Below, piece by piece: positions 43,790-53,066 of a DNA stretch of 64,000 nucleotides. The notes beneath the pieces were generated by a model. The model saw nothing but the letters and a program-made list of their open reading frames with translations, did no database searches and was not told the origin of the DNA. This DNA is from Desulfovibrionaceae bacterium. Its GTDB lineage: Bacteria; Desulfobacterota; Desulfovibrionia; Desulfovibrionales; Desulfovibrionaceae. How positions within the stretch are numbered: the first letter of the stretch is position 1; every line of letters starts with the position of its first letter. The position numbers were made by a program, and so were the translations under genes. Location: assembly GCA_022510785.1 (NCBI GenBank), contig JAFLSV010000001.1, positions 1 through 64,000 of the forward strand. Reading direction: 5' to 3'.

Positions 43790-44132
43790 TATGGGAATGC
43801 TTGCTGGCAAACTCGTTGGTGCCGGGAGCCATCCGAAAGTGTTTTTGATACCCCAAATCCACAGGGTCATCGCGGCCACGCCAGCCATAAGAATGAACGA
43901 CGCTCCCAAGTTCCACCCGGCCCAGGATGCTTGCGGACAATTCTTTCCCTGAAGGCGGAAAGGTGACGATCTTGACCCATTCCGCACCGTCGTCAACGGA
44001 TCGAACTCCGGACGGAAAATTGGCAGCCGGTGCCAGCAGGAGAAAGAGACAGCACAGGGGAATCAGAGGGGCAGGGAGCCCCGTATATCCTTGAGCCGGG
44101 GAAACCGCGAGTGTATATTTTTTGTACATCAT
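43758..44132 (-). CDS. Doubtful small secreted protein
   Basis: The frame has 124 codons starting with two ATGs and carries a hydrophobic stretch (LPAPLIPLCCLFLLLAPAANF) that could be a signal peptide, followed by a hydrophilic region without recognised domain. A CAGGGGC sequence precedes the start at a poor distance. Its 3' end overlaps the convergent thioesterase gene by 32 bases. It is the only candidate in the stretch 43790-44362. Composition and lack of similarity leave it uncertain; it may be a decayed gene, because a neighbouring minus-strand frame also encodes a hydrophobic segment. Confidence 0.3.
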   Translation of the reverse strand: MMYKKYTLAVSPAQGYTGLPAPLIPLCCLFLLLAPAANFPSGVRSVDDGAEWVKIVTFPPSGKELSASILGRVELGSVVHSYGWRGRDDPVDLGYQKHFRMAPGTNEFASKHSHINPAGQKTRA

Positions 44133-44294
44133 GAAAATCAGCCCCTGATATTTTTTATACAGGCGTGACGGCTTCCTTTGCCGGACATATGAGAAAAAGA
44201 ATCTTTTATTTCAGCAAAATAAGATAAGAAAAAGCAATGGCACGGTCTTTGCTGATGCCAGCTCCAGAAGACCTCACGGTACAAGGTTGAGCCC

Positions 44295-44338
44295 GGTATG
44301 AGACTTGGGCATACCGCGTGGCCGACGCGGCATGTCGG
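44295..44338. promoter_or_regulatory. Two short inverted repeats upstream of the ZraP-like gene
   Basis: GGTATG-N9-CATACC (44295-44315) and CCGAC-N7-GTCGG (44322-44338) lie 25-70 bases ahead of the start codon. They could bind an envelope-stress or metal-responsive regulator, but none is encoded nearby. Confidence 0.3.
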
Positions 44339-44362
44339 TGTTAAAAGTTCAGGAGTATCCTT

Positions 44363-44836
44363 ATGAGAAATATGCGTCATTTTTTGGCTGGATGGGTTGG
44401 CGTTTCTCTGGTGTTCTGTTCCGTGTCTGCTGCCTGCGCGCATGGGCATGACAAGGCTGGCAGGCTGAATGGCGGATGGGACGGCTGTTTTGCCGCTCCG
44501 CACGCCATGCTGGCTCCGTTTCAGGGGTTGACCGAGGAAAAGCGCGCCGAGCTGGATGCGCTTGCGCGGGAACATCGCGCCGCCGTGGAACCATTGCGTG
44601 AGCAGCTGGAAGCCAGGCATCTGGAGCTGAACGCCCTGTCCGGCAATCCCAACATGCGGCCCGAAGATATCAGCAGACTGGCGAAGGAGGTGGCGGGTCT
44701 GCGTGCCCGAATTCGCACCGCGAACCAGACTTTTCGGGAGAAGGCCCAAGAGCTTGGCGTGCCGGTGAGGCCGCGGGCAGGCATGAGGGGCGCTTGCGGG
44801 AGGCGTGCACATCCTCCCATGCGTGGATGCAGCTGA
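44363..44836 (+). CDS. Periplasmic ZraP/CpxP-like zinc- and stress-associated protein
   Basis: The protein has 157 residues with a signal peptide ending near VSAACAHG. The mature part is helical and resembles the ZraP/Spy/CpxP group, with LTEEKRAELDALAREHRAAVEPLREQL then LARHLELNALS-type repeats and a long amphipathic helix. His and Cys residues near both ends (AHGHDK, RGACGRRAHPPMRGC) could bind metal. Such proteins are periplasmic chaperones or zinc buffers under envelope stress. AGGAG precedes the ATG. No two-component system is adjacent. Confidence 0.8.
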   Translation: MRNMRHFLAGWVGVSLVFCSVSAACAHGHDKAGRLNGGWDGCFAAPHAMLAPFQGLTEEKRAELDALAREHRAAVEPLREQLEARHLELNALSGNPNMRPEDISRLAKEVAGLRARIRTANQTFREKAQELGVPVRPRAGMRGACGRRAHPPMRGCS

Positions 44837-44861
44837 TGATCGGGCCGTATCGTTTTTAACG

Positions 44862-44907
44862 TTTAACCCGCAAAGGCCGTCCGTGAAGGACGGCCTTTAC
44901 GGGTTAA
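44862..44907. terminator. Long hairpin between convergent genes
   Basis: A stem of about 20 bp (TTTAACCCG-C-AAAGGCCGTCC and partner) with a five-base loop GTGAA separates the ZraP-like gene from the convergent stress-protein gene. It is symmetrical enough to serve both directions, although no long T-run follows in either. Confidence 0.7.
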
Positions 44908-45001
44908 AAAAGGTGCTTATCCGGTGATGAGGCGGCAAGGCTCCTGCGCCGCGTCGGATTTGCCATCTCTGCCGGATGGCCGGAGACCACGGCGCACAGG
45001 C

Positions 45002-45475
45002 TTAGAAGTCATCCTCGGCCGTGCATTCCAGGCTGAGGTCATTGGGGATAACCATGACCGGCACGCGGGAATGCCCGATAACGCTTTCGGACGGACGGCT
45101 GAACATGAAGCTGAACAGTCCTTTGGTGGACATGCTGCCCATAATGATAAGGTCAGCGCATACCTTGTCCGCAAGCTCAATGAGCTCGCGCGCCGGGTTG
45201 CCGCTCATCAGCAGTGGTTCAGCCTTAATGCCGGCGAAATTTTTCTCCACAAAATCCTTGAGAAAAACTTCAGTCCGGGCTTTGCTCTCTTCAAGAATAT
45301 TTTCGATCATGGAGCGTGAGCTGACGTAGTTGAGCAGGTGCGCGGCAGAAGGCAGAGAATGAACCACAATGACGCGGGCATTGTCAACTTTGGCTATGCC
45401 GCGGGTATACTGGACAATGTCATCGCTGTTTTCCGTCAGATTAATGCAGCAGATGATGGTGGAAAAAAGAGCCAT
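45002..45475 (-). CDS. Universal stress protein (UspA family)
   Basis: The protein has 157 residues and a single Usp domain. The start FSTIICCINLTENSDDIVQYTRG, the central DLIIMGSMSTKG and the ATP-loop-like GSMSTKGLFSFMFSRPSESVIGHSRVPVMVIP match the family, although the canonical G-x2-G-x9-G(S/T) ATP site is only partly conserved. The function is a cytoplasmic response to stress or energy limitation; the partner is unknown. It is monocistronic, between two hairpins. Confidence 0.88.
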   Translation of the reverse strand: MALFSTIICCINLTENSDDIVQYTRGIAKVDNARVIVVHSLPSAAHLLNYVSSRSMIENILEESKARTEVFLKDFVEKNFAGIKAEPLLMSGNPARELIELADKVCADLIIMGSMSTKGLFSFMFSRPSESVIGHSRVPVMVIPNDLSLECTAEDDF

Positions 45476-45627
45476 GGATTTCTCCTTGAAAAATCAGGTT
45501 ACTCAAAGCATTTGCTTACCACAGGCAGGCACGGACATGCAAGACAGGGCAGATTCGTCGTGATGGCCGGGCCTTTCGCGGACTGGTTGCAATGTGTCAG
45601 GGCGTGCCTGCCGGAGGGCATTAAAGG

Positions 45628-45658
45628 CGCACGGGGGAGAGAAAATTTCCCCCGTGCG
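45628..45658 (-). terminator. Terminator of the PEP synthase gene
   Basis: A perfect 11-bp stem CGCACGGGGGA with partner and nine-base loop is followed on the minus strand by GCCTTTAATG. It is about 55 bases beyond the stop codon of the PEP synthase gene. Confidence 0.65.
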
Positions 45659-45713
45659 TTTTCAATTATGAACTCTGATCTGTCAACGCCGTTCGCGTGG
45701 ACACCGGGCACAA

Positions 45714-48700
45714 TTACTGCGGCAGATGGGCCGCCCGCTGCGCTTCCAGGGCGAGCGCCTGTTCCTCAAAGGAGGCAAAGCCAGCCTGATGCAGCGCGTC
45801 TTCCACGGTTTCCTCCCAGGGCCAGGACGCATAGATGGCCGGCTTGTGGAAGGTTGCCCTGAATTGCGCCATCTCCGCACGGCATTCGGCTTCCTTGGGG
45901 GTACCCAGACTTTTGCGCAGGTTTTCGTGCAGGCGTTCTGATTCTCCCTCGTACCATTCGCGCAGGTCGGTGCCGCTGGTGTATTTCTTGAGGAAGTGAC
46001 CAAAGCCGTGGGCTTCCATCAGAGCGCGCAGATTTTTCAGGTGCTGCTCGCACAGCCATTGCCCCAGGCGTGAGGCCGGGATATTATCGGCCTCTACCTC
46101 GGCAATTTCCAGCTTTGTTTTGTAGTAGGTGTCGGGCACCACCGAGGCGGACACAATGCCCGCGATGGCCACCAGCCCGCGCAAAATGTGGCTGTTGGAG
46201 ACGCCCTGACCACAGAAGCCCACTTTTTTGCCGTACTTCTGGCCGGTGAAAATGGTGGTGAGCAAGGCCCACACCACGGCCGGATCCTCTTCGTCGTAGA
46301 TGTGCTGAAGGCTGGCGTTATCGCGATCCGTGGCCAGCACCATCTGGGTCATATCATTGGAGCCGATGGAAAAGCCGTCGAATTCCTGGATAAACTGACG
46401 GGCAAGGATGGCATTGGACGGAATTTCCGACATCTGGATGATTTTCAGATCGTCCTGGCCGCTGACCAGTTTGTGGACACTGGCCAGATAGCGGCGCATG
46501 GAACGGGCTTCCTCCAGGGTGCGGACAAAGGGCAGCATGAGCTGGAGATTGCTGCCTCCATACACGCCGCGCGCCAGCTTGAAGGCTTCAATTTCCCAGT
46601 CGTGTATCTGGCGGGACACGCCGCGATAGCCGAGCATGGGGTTATCTTCATTTTTTTCAAAAAGAATGCCGCCGAGCAGGTTGCGGTATTCGTTGGACTT
46701 GAAGTCCGTGGTTCGGTAGATGATGGGTTTGCCGTAGAAAGCCATGGCGAACATGGCCAGACCCTGGGCCAGGGTCTGAACATAGTGCTCCTTGCCCGTG
46801 CGGTAGCCGCGCGCGCGGATGATGGATGCAATTTTTTCCGGCACCGAGCGCAGATCATCCATTTCCTTGGTCAGGCCGCACTTGAGCCCCACTTCGCGCC
46901 GCAGGTCGGTGATGCGGCGGAAGGCTTCTTCCAGGAAGGGATCGTGGCGAACCTTATCGGCCAGGGCTTTGACCTCCGCGGTGATGGCCTCGCGTCTGGC
47001 CTGCACGTCGGCGGGCTCGCCGCTGAGCAGGGCCAATTCCTCCTCAAAGCCATAGATGATGCGCACATGGTCTTCCAGGCTGCCCGACGTGCGCAGAGCG
47101 TCCTGATAGCGCATCGCGTTTTCAAAGTATTCATCGAGTTTGTGCTCAAGCTCGCGAAGCTTGCGCTGCTGGGCCAGCATCTGCTCGGCGCCATGCACGT
47201 CCAGGGCCGCGGTCGCCTCAATTTCTTCGGCCAGGCCGGTCATATGCCCCACATGGTCGCGCAGTTTGAGATCCAGCATTACCAGACCCGCGCTGAGCTG
47301 TTCCTGCACAGTTTTGGTCAGGGCGCTGTCCAGTTCGGCCAGCTTGCCTTCCACCGCGCTCTGAAGCGTGCCGTTATCAAGCGCTTCCAACGCCTGCGGG
47401 TGAACGCCCACATTGCCCAGCATGAATTCGGCGCGCAGCAGGCCCACTTCAAAATCCGGCACATTGCGCAGCCGGGACAGGAAGAGTGCCTGGTTGACGT
47501 CGGCCAGCACGAGACCCACATGAGTTTTGGTGGACGGCAGGGTCGCCAGGTTCATCTCGCCGCCCACATCGTGCAGCGGCAGAAGCCCGCGGTAGACGCA
47601 GCCCTTGGTTCCGTCCACGGTGACATCCTGTCCGTCCAGGGCGCGCAGTGTTTCCAGCCGCTGAATGCCGATGACGGCGGGAATGCCCAGTTCGCGTGAC
47701 GTAATGGCCGCATGGCTGGTATCGCCGCCCACATTGGCCATGATGGCCGCGGCCACGCGCATGCCCGGAACCATGTCCGGGTCGGTGCGCTCAGCGGCCA
47801 GAATGTCGCCCTTGGCCACCTTGTTCAGTTCCAGGGCGGAACGCAAAAAGCGAACCGTGCCCTGTCCCGCGCCGCGGGAGGCGCCGTTGCCTTCCACCAG
47901 CACTTCGGCCGCTTCCGCCGCTTTGGCATCCACTTCCAGGCGACGCATGAAGATGGTGTCGGGGTGCTGTTCAAATTCTTCGTTCCAGCGGGTTTCCGGC
48001 CGGGCCTGCACAAACCACAGCTGTTCCTTGCTGTCGATGCAGAACTCCGTATCCATGATCATGCCGCCGTATGCCTTGCTGATGGTGCGCACCGAACGCG
48101 CTACCTGTTCGGCCAGGGAAATGGACAGCGCCCAGCGATAGACATCGTTTTCGGGCACATCGACCTGCTTGGTGCCGCCCTTTTCGTCGTAGACAATTTT
48201 CTTGATTTTGCTGCCCAGGTTGCGGATGACCACTTCCGCGCCGTCGTCACGCTGGAACACATAGTACTTGTCCGGGGTGACCATGCCGCCCACAATGGCT
48301 TCGCCAAGGCCATAGCTGGCATCAATGCTAACCAGATCCTTGCGTTTTGTCCCCCGGCAGCCGGACGCCGTGTCGGCGCTGAACGCCGTGCCCGCAATAA
48401 CCGGATTGATCATGCGCATGATGCATACGGACAGGGAGGTGTGTTCAATGGCCCATTCCTGCTTGGCCTGCAGGGCCAGTGATTCATCGCCCGTTGCTTC
48501 GGCTCTGGTGATGCCGTCGCGGATGGCCTCGCGGCGGTAGGTCATGGAGCGCAGGTTATAGGCCGAGGCGCAGTCCCAGTGATAGGCCTGAACCACACGA
48601 TCTTCGCCCACCATATTGAGGTAGGTGTCCTGCAGACCGGCAAAGGCCTTTTTGCGGGAATCCTCGCCCGCGGCGGAAGAGCGCACGGCCACGGGCACGT

Positions 48701-49274
48701 CGGGTTCGCCGGCCTCTTTGCAGATATCGCGGTAGGCCTGGCGTACGGCGTCGTCCACGGCCTTGGGAAGCGTGACGGAAAGAATGGATGCCTGAACCAG
48801 CACCGAGCGTTTGCGCAGCTGGTCGATCATTTCCTGGGAGGTGGCGAAGCCTTCCACCACATTATTGACAAAAGTCCGCAGGCGGATGCGTGTGGCGTCG
48901 GGCTGGGCGGCGTCGGCAGAGCGGATTTCCCGGCTCAGATTGCGAACCAGCTTTTGCACGAATTCCGCATCCTGGTTGATGTTGGGGTCGTTCCAGTCAA
49001 TGCGCGCGTATTCCTTGTCCACCAGGGAACGCACCAGGGCGGCGTTAACGAAGCATTCGTCCAGCAGCTTGTGAAAGCACAAGGATGAAATGGCTCGGAA
49101 CTGAGGTGTGCGGACGCCAGGAATTTCGTGAATATGCGCGGTGTTGAAATTTTTACCACCCACGATAGTTTCGGCAATTTCGCCGATGGCCATGATGTCC
49201 GCGCCGGTGAGAACCAGCTTTTGCTGCAAATCTTCCACCGAAGCCGTGGCCTTTGCGTTGCCTGTTCTTCCCAT
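45714..49274 (-). CDS. Phosphoenolpyruvate synthase-like PEP/pyruvate dikinase
   Basis: The protein has 1186 residues, longer than E. coli PpsA (~790). The order is the classical one: an N-terminal ATP-grasp domain (VAVRSSAAGEDSRKKAFAGLQDTYLN), the phosphohistidine domain with GGDTSHAAITSREL (His521), and a C-terminal PEP/pyruvate barrel with VGLLRAEFML and GFCGQGVSNS (Cys1021). An inserted region of about 250 residues, roughly 650-900 and helical, precedes the second half of the barrel. It converts pyruvate and ATP to PEP for gluconeogenesis. Its gene lies 39 bases downstream of pyruvate carboxylase, so both pyruvate-anaplerotic routes are grouped. The dikinase with pyrophosphate is a less likely alternative. 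Confidence 0.88.
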   Translation of the reverse strand: MGRTGNAKATASVEDLQQKLVLTGADIMAIGEIAETIVGGKNFNTAHIHEIPGVRTPQFRAISSLCFHKLLDECFVNAALVRSLVDKEYARIDWNDPNINQDAEFVQKLVRNLSREIRSADAAQPDATRIRLRTFVNNVVEGFATSQEMIDQLRKRSVLVQASILSVTLPKAVDDAVRQAYRDICKEAGEPDVPVAVRSSAAGEDSRKKAFAGLQDTYLNMVGEDRVVQAYHWDCASAYNLRSMTYRREAIRDGITRAEATGDESLALQAKQEWAIEHTSLSVCIMRMINPVIAGTAFSADTASGCRGTKRKDLVSIDASYGLGEAIVGGMVTPDKYYVFQRDDGAEVVIRNLGSKIKKIVYDEKGGTKQVDVPENDVYRWALSISLAEQVARSVRTISKAYGGMIMDTEFCIDSKEQLWFVQARPETRWNEEFEQHPDTIFMRRLEVDAKAAEAAEVLVEGNGASRGAGQGTVRFLRSALELNKVAKGDILAAERTDPDMVPGMRVAAAIMANVGGDTSHAAITSRELGIPAVIGIQRLETLRALDGQDVTVDGTKGCVYRGLLPLHDVGGEMNLATLPSTKTHVGLVLADVNQALFLSRLRNVPDFEVGLLRAEFMLGNVGVHPQALEALDNGTLQSAVEGKLAELDSALTKTVQEQLSAGLVMLDLKLRDHVGHMTGLAEEIEATAALDVHGAEQMLAQQRKLRELEHKLDEYFENAMRYQDALRTSGSLEDHVRIIYGFEEELALLSGEPADVQARREAITAEVKALADKVRHDPFLEEAFRRITDLRREVGLKCGLTKEMDDLRSVPEKIASIIRARGYRTGKEHYVQTLAQGLAMFAMAFYGKPIIYRTTDFKSNEYRNLLGGILFEKNEDNPMLGYRGVSRQIHDWEIEAFKLARGVYGGSNLQLMLPFVRTLEEARSMRRYLASVHKLVSGQDDLKIIQMSEIPSNAILARQFIQEFDGFSIGSNDMTQMVLATDRDNASLQHIYDEEDPAVVWALLTTIFTGQKYGKKVGFCGQGVSNSHILRGLVAIAGIVSASVVPDTYYKTKLEIAEVEADNIPASRLGQWLCEQHLKNLRALMEAHGFGHFLKKYTSGTDLREWYEGESERLHENLRKSLGTPKEAECRAEMAQFRATFHKPAIYASWPWEETVEDALHQAGFASFEEQALALEAQRAAHLPQ

Positions 49275-49313
49275 GTCGTGCCTCCAGGTAGTGTTGCCGT
49301 GAATGTTGGCCGA

Positions 49314-52300
49314 TCATTCATACGAGACTGCCGTGTTCGCCTCATCCAGTTTGTACCCGCACCAGGGGCAAAAGTGAATACCTTGAGAGAGGATCGGTTT
49401 TGCGCAATCCGGATTGGGACAAAGGCGGGGCGCCGGCCCCAGCTCGACGATGAGCTCGCCTTCGCGTACCGGAACCATTTTGCGGGTAACCTTGTAATCC
49501 GCGGATTTGAGGACACGCTTGACGACGCCGTCCACCGGCGCCAGCACGGACTTTTCCTGTTTCATGATGGAGATGTTGAAAAGTTCCGCGCCGGCTTTGA
49601 CCATATCGCCCGGGCGCACATACATGACCCACAAATCACCGTTGGACGGCGCGGCTACATGGTTGGGGTTGGCCGGATCGGCCATGGACACGTCCGTGTT
49701 GTCTCCTCCGGTGGCTTCCGCCACCTTCACCTCGCAGGTCATGAACTCCGAGTCGTACCCATAGCGCACCACAACCGTCCCCTGGCTGGAGACGTGGCTC
49801 ACGCTGTAAATGGTCATTTTGTGGGGTTTTCCCTCGGAATCGGTGAACTGGAGTTCCTGCCCGTGCTTCAGTCCTTCAAACCACACATGCAGGGGAATTT
49901 TGTTGGGATCCCCGAACTGGTTGACGAACTGGATGGTTTTTAGGGCGTCGCCGGGGTGATTCAGATACAGTACCAGTTCTTCCTTGGTGGGCATACGCTT
50001 GATCAAATCCGCGCAGGCCGCCGCTTCGGCGTCGATATCAATGTCGGTCAGATGATCCAGCGGCGAATCTTCGGTGCGTTCGGCCAGAGCCTTTCGCCAG
50101 CCGGCCCCGAACGCGCTTTCGTACACCCAGTCGGCGGGGAACCCGAGGGGCAGACGGCCAAACCTGCCCAGCAGAAGATTGCGGAACGCGTCATTGCAAT
50201 CCTGGTACAGGGTCAGGCGAGCCTTGCGGAGGGCGGGAGTAACCTGACTTTCCGGCGTATCAACCACACTTTCCAAAACGGACAGGAGTTCCTGCACGGC
50301 ATGTTCGCCGCCGCGTTTCCAGGCTCCGGTCACAGCCAGGAAGGCCGTGTTCCAGGTAATCTGAGAGCCGGGCGTCACATCGTGGTAGCGCACAATGTGG
50401 CGTGTGCCTGCGAGGAAGCGCAGCATGGAGGGCAAAAGATGGATATAGCCCTGCTTCATGGCGCCTTCCTGCGAGGATGAGGTGGCGCCGCCAGGCATGG
50501 CGTGACGGGTCACATCGTGATCAATACCCTGGAAATAGGGGCCGCAGTAGCGGTCGTAAAAGGGCATAATCTGCTTGAGGACAAAGTTGGCCTCGCGGAT
50601 CATATCCTTGTTGATCATGGTTTTGAGGCCCAGCTCATCCTCCAGGTACGCGGCTGTGGACAGCACTTCGCCCTGCCCGTAAGAGCGGGCCGCGGCCCCC
50701 AGGCTGACGTCCACAATATGCGCCCCCGCCTTGGCCGCCGCGCCCACGCTGGGGACAAAGAGGCCGTCTGTATAGTGGCGATGGTAATGGAGTACCAGAC
50801 TGGGCCAGTGTTTGCGCAGGGCTGTCACCAGCTCGGTCATGAAGCGCGGAGGGCATACCCCGGCCATGTCCTTGAGCCCAAGAATGATGCTGGCCGCCGC
50901 GTCGTGCCGGGTACCGCCCATCACCGCCGCCACCATATCCAGCGTGGCTTCTGTGACCTCAAGGTAATGGTTCACATCGAAGCCCTTGGCCCAGGACAGG
51001 GACAGAGCTGGCTCAAAGACCACGTCCCGCCGGGACATGATCACGTCGGCGAGAGGGCGCATGTTGCGTATATCGTTCAGAAAGTCAAAACAGCGTATAA
51101 TCTGGTAGCGGTCGCAAATCATCTCGCCCGTGATTTGCATGAGATTGCGCGGCTGGGGGGTATACCCCAGCACATTGGTGGAGCGAACCAGGATTTGCTT
51201 CAGGGTTTTGGGGGCGAACTTGTTCCACTCCTCCGCCTCTTTGAATGGGTAGGTCATATTGGCCATCATGGCCACATGAAAATGGGCGCCTCCGCCGTTT
51301 TCCAGTGAAAAGAAGTTGCACGAGTCCAGATAGGGGCCCAGCAGGGCGTCTTCGGCCAGGCGAAAGCGGTTGCCGCTGTTCGATTGCGTAACGTCGCGGG
51401 TGGTGGTGTCGGTCAGGTGTATCACGCCCGAATCGCGCAGCATGTCAAGGAGAGCCGCGCGATCTCCATGCGGGTAAGGGCTGGGAGCGGTGCGAACGCT
51501 GGAGGGCAGGTGCGGCAGAACCGGCTCGAAGGCGGGCAGCCTGGGGCTGTCCACGGTGCGGTACTGGCCGAGCTGTACATAGGGGTTGTACCCCTTGGCC
51601 GAAATTTCCGCCACCAGACGCGCCAGGCGTTCACCTTCCGGGGCGATATCTTCATAATACAGAAGTTCGGGGGTGCGCTCAATGAACGAGGTGTCAAAGT
51701 CCGCCGTGCGGAACTTGTAGTTGCGCAGCACATAGCGGTAAAAGGGAATGGTCGTCTTGAGGCCGCCTATGGTGTATTCATCCAGGGCGCGTTCCATAAT
51801 GCCGCGCACCTTGCGCCAGTCAAGGCCATAGGCGATAAGCAGGGCGCCGGCCGAATCATAGTTGGAGGGAAATTCATAGCCCGCCGTCATGTTGGAATCA
51901 AGGCGCACTCCCGGCCCCCCGGGAGAAACATAGCGGGTGATGCGGCCGGAGTTGGGACTGAAGCCGCGCTGCGGATCCTCGCAGTTAATGCGCACCTGCA
52001 TGGCCATGTGCGAGGGGCGCATGTTTTCATCGTTCAGCGGCAGAGGCACGCCAAAGGCGATGGCGATCTGGGTTTCCACCAGATCCACCCCATAGCGGCA
52101 TTCGGTGATGCCGTGCTCCACCTGAAGCCGGGTATTGATTTCAATGAGGTAGGGCTGGCCATCGCGTGTGACCAGAAATTCCACCGTGGCCAGTGAATGG
52201 TACTTGACGGCCTTGACCAGCTTGCAGGTATATTCCTTGAGCCGTGCGCGCAGATCGGGCGTCATGCCCGCCCAGGGGGAGGGGGTGATTTCAATGAGCT

Positions 52301-53042
52301 TCTGGTGATTTCGCTGAATGGAGCAGTCGCGTTCGTCAAAGGCGAACACATTCCCGTATTTGTCGGCCACCACCTGGATTTCAATATGCCTGACGTGCTC
52401 CAGGTATTTTTCCACAAAGAGGCGCGGGTTGCCGAAAGAGGCTTCGGCCATGGTCGACGCCTTCAGGAAGGCGTCTTCCAAATCGTCGGTACTGCGGATG
52501 ACAAAGATGCCGCGTCCGCCGCCCCCGCCTTCGGCCTTGAGCATAACGGGCAGGCCGATGCGCTTTATGATTTCCCTCGCCTGGGCGACATCCACCGCGC
52601 CGTCAGAGCCCGGCACCACGGGGATGCCCAATTGCGTGGCCAGCTGCCGGGCCTGAACCTTGTTGCCCAAAAGGTTCATGGATTCCGCCGTGGAGCCGAT
52701 GAAGACAATGCCCGCCTCTTCACATTTGCGGGGAAAGCTTTCATCCTCGGACGCGAATCCCCAGCCGGGGTGGATAGCCACGATTCCGCGCTTCTGGGCT
52801 TTGTGGATAATCAGGTCAACATCGAGGTATGCGGTCGGATCCGCCCCCAGCAGCATCAACTCCTGCGCGGAGGAGACCGCGGGAGAGGTCTTGTCCACAT
52901 CGGTGGCCGTCATGACGGCTATGGCGCGAAAGCGTTCACGGATGGAACGGCAGATACGCCTGGCGGGTATGCCGCGGTTTGCCACAAGAATGGGCTTGTC
53001 CCGAAGTTCGTCCCAAACCTCTTCCAAGGTTTTGCAAGCCAT
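49314..53042 (-). CDS. pyc: Pyruvate carboxylase with C-terminal zinc-ribbon extension
   Basis: The protein has 1242 residues. The biotin carboxylase domain occupies about 1-470 (ILVANRGIPARRICRSIRER, KAEGGGGGRGIFVI), the carboxyltransferase domain about 540-850 (LRDSGVIHLTDTTTRDVTQS, then HYHRHYTDG) and the biotinyl domain about 1120-1190. It forms oxaloacetate from pyruvate, bicarbonate and ATP. Two details are unusual. The biotin-lysine motif reads SIMKQEK (Lys1161) instead of the usual AMKM. After the biotinyl domain there are about 40 extra residues with CPNPDCAKP and CPWCG, a zinc-ribbon-like element. The gene encoding the biotin ligase is directly upstream and PEP synthase directly downstream. 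Confidence 0.95.
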   Translation of the reverse strand: MACKTLEEVWDELRDKPILVANRGIPARRICRSIRERFRAIAVMTATDVDKTSPAVSSAQELMLLGADPTAYLDVDLIIHKAQKRGIVAIHPGWGFASEDESFPRKCEEAGIVFIGSTAESMNLLGNKVQARQLATQLGIPVVPGSDGAVDVAQAREIIKRIGLPVMLKAEGGGGGRGIFVIRSTDDLEDAFLKASTMAEASFGNPRLFVEKYLEHVRHIEIQVVADKYGNVFAFDERDCSIQRNHQKLIEITPSPWAGMTPDLRARLKEYTCKLVKAVKYHSLATVEFLVTRDGQPYLIEINTRLQVEHGITECRYGVDLVETQIAIAFGVPLPLNDENMRPSHMAMQVRINCEDPQRGFSPNSGRITRYVSPGGPGVRLDSNMTAGYEFPSNYDSAGALLIAYGLDWRKVRGIMERALDEYTIGGLKTTIPFYRYVLRNYKFRTADFDTSFIERTPELLYYEDIAPEGERLARLVAEISAKGYNPYVQLGQYRTVDSPRLPAFEPVLPHLPSSVRTAPSPYPHGDRAALLDMLRDSGVIHLTDTTTRDVTQSNSGNRFRLAEDALLGPYLDSCNFFSLENGGGAHFHVAMMANMTYPFKEAEEWNKFAPKTLKQILVRSTNVLGYTPQPRNLMQITGEMICDRYQIIRCFDFLNDIRNMRPLADVIMSRRDVVFEPALSLSWAKGFDVNHYLEVTEATLDMVAAVMGGTRHDAAASIILGLKDMAGVCPPRFMTELVTALRKHWPSLVLHYHRHYTDGLFVPSVGAAAKAGAHIVDVSLGAAARSYGQGEVLSTAAYLEDELGLKTMINKDMIREANFVLKQIMPFYDRYCGPYFQGIDHDVTRHAMPGGATSSSQEGAMKQGYIHLLPSMLRFLAGTRHIVRYHDVTPGSQITWNTAFLAVTGAWKRGGEHAVQELLSVLESVVDTPESQVTPALRKARLTLYQDCNDAFRNLLLGRFGRLPLGFPADWVYESAFGAGWRKALAERTEDSPLDHLTDIDIDAEAAACADLIKRMPTKEELVLYLNHPGDALKTIQFVNQFGDPNKIPLHVWFEGLKHGQELQFTDSEGKPHKMTIYSVSHVSSQGTVVVRYGYDSEFMTCEVKVAEATGGDNTDVSMADPANPNHVAAPSNGDLWVMYVRPGDMVKAGAELFNISIMKQEKSVLAPVDGVVKRVLKSADYKVTRKMVPVREGELIVELGPAPRLCPNPDCAKPILSQGIHFCPWCGYKLDEANTAVSYE

Positions 53043-53066
53043 ATGTACTCCATCGGGCGAGCGGCG

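Noticed and set aside
43229..43996. 255-codon minus-strand frame with a hydrophobic segment
   Set aside because: It overlaps almost the whole thioesterase gene on the opposite strand and lacks a ribosome-binding site; at most a part of it could belong to a broken gene.
46188..47699. 503-codon plus-strand open frame opposite the PEP synthase gene
   Set aside because: It lies fully inside a gene with clear catalytic motifs on the other strand, and its peptide is low-complexity and rich in His, Gln and Gly, as expected for antisense translation.
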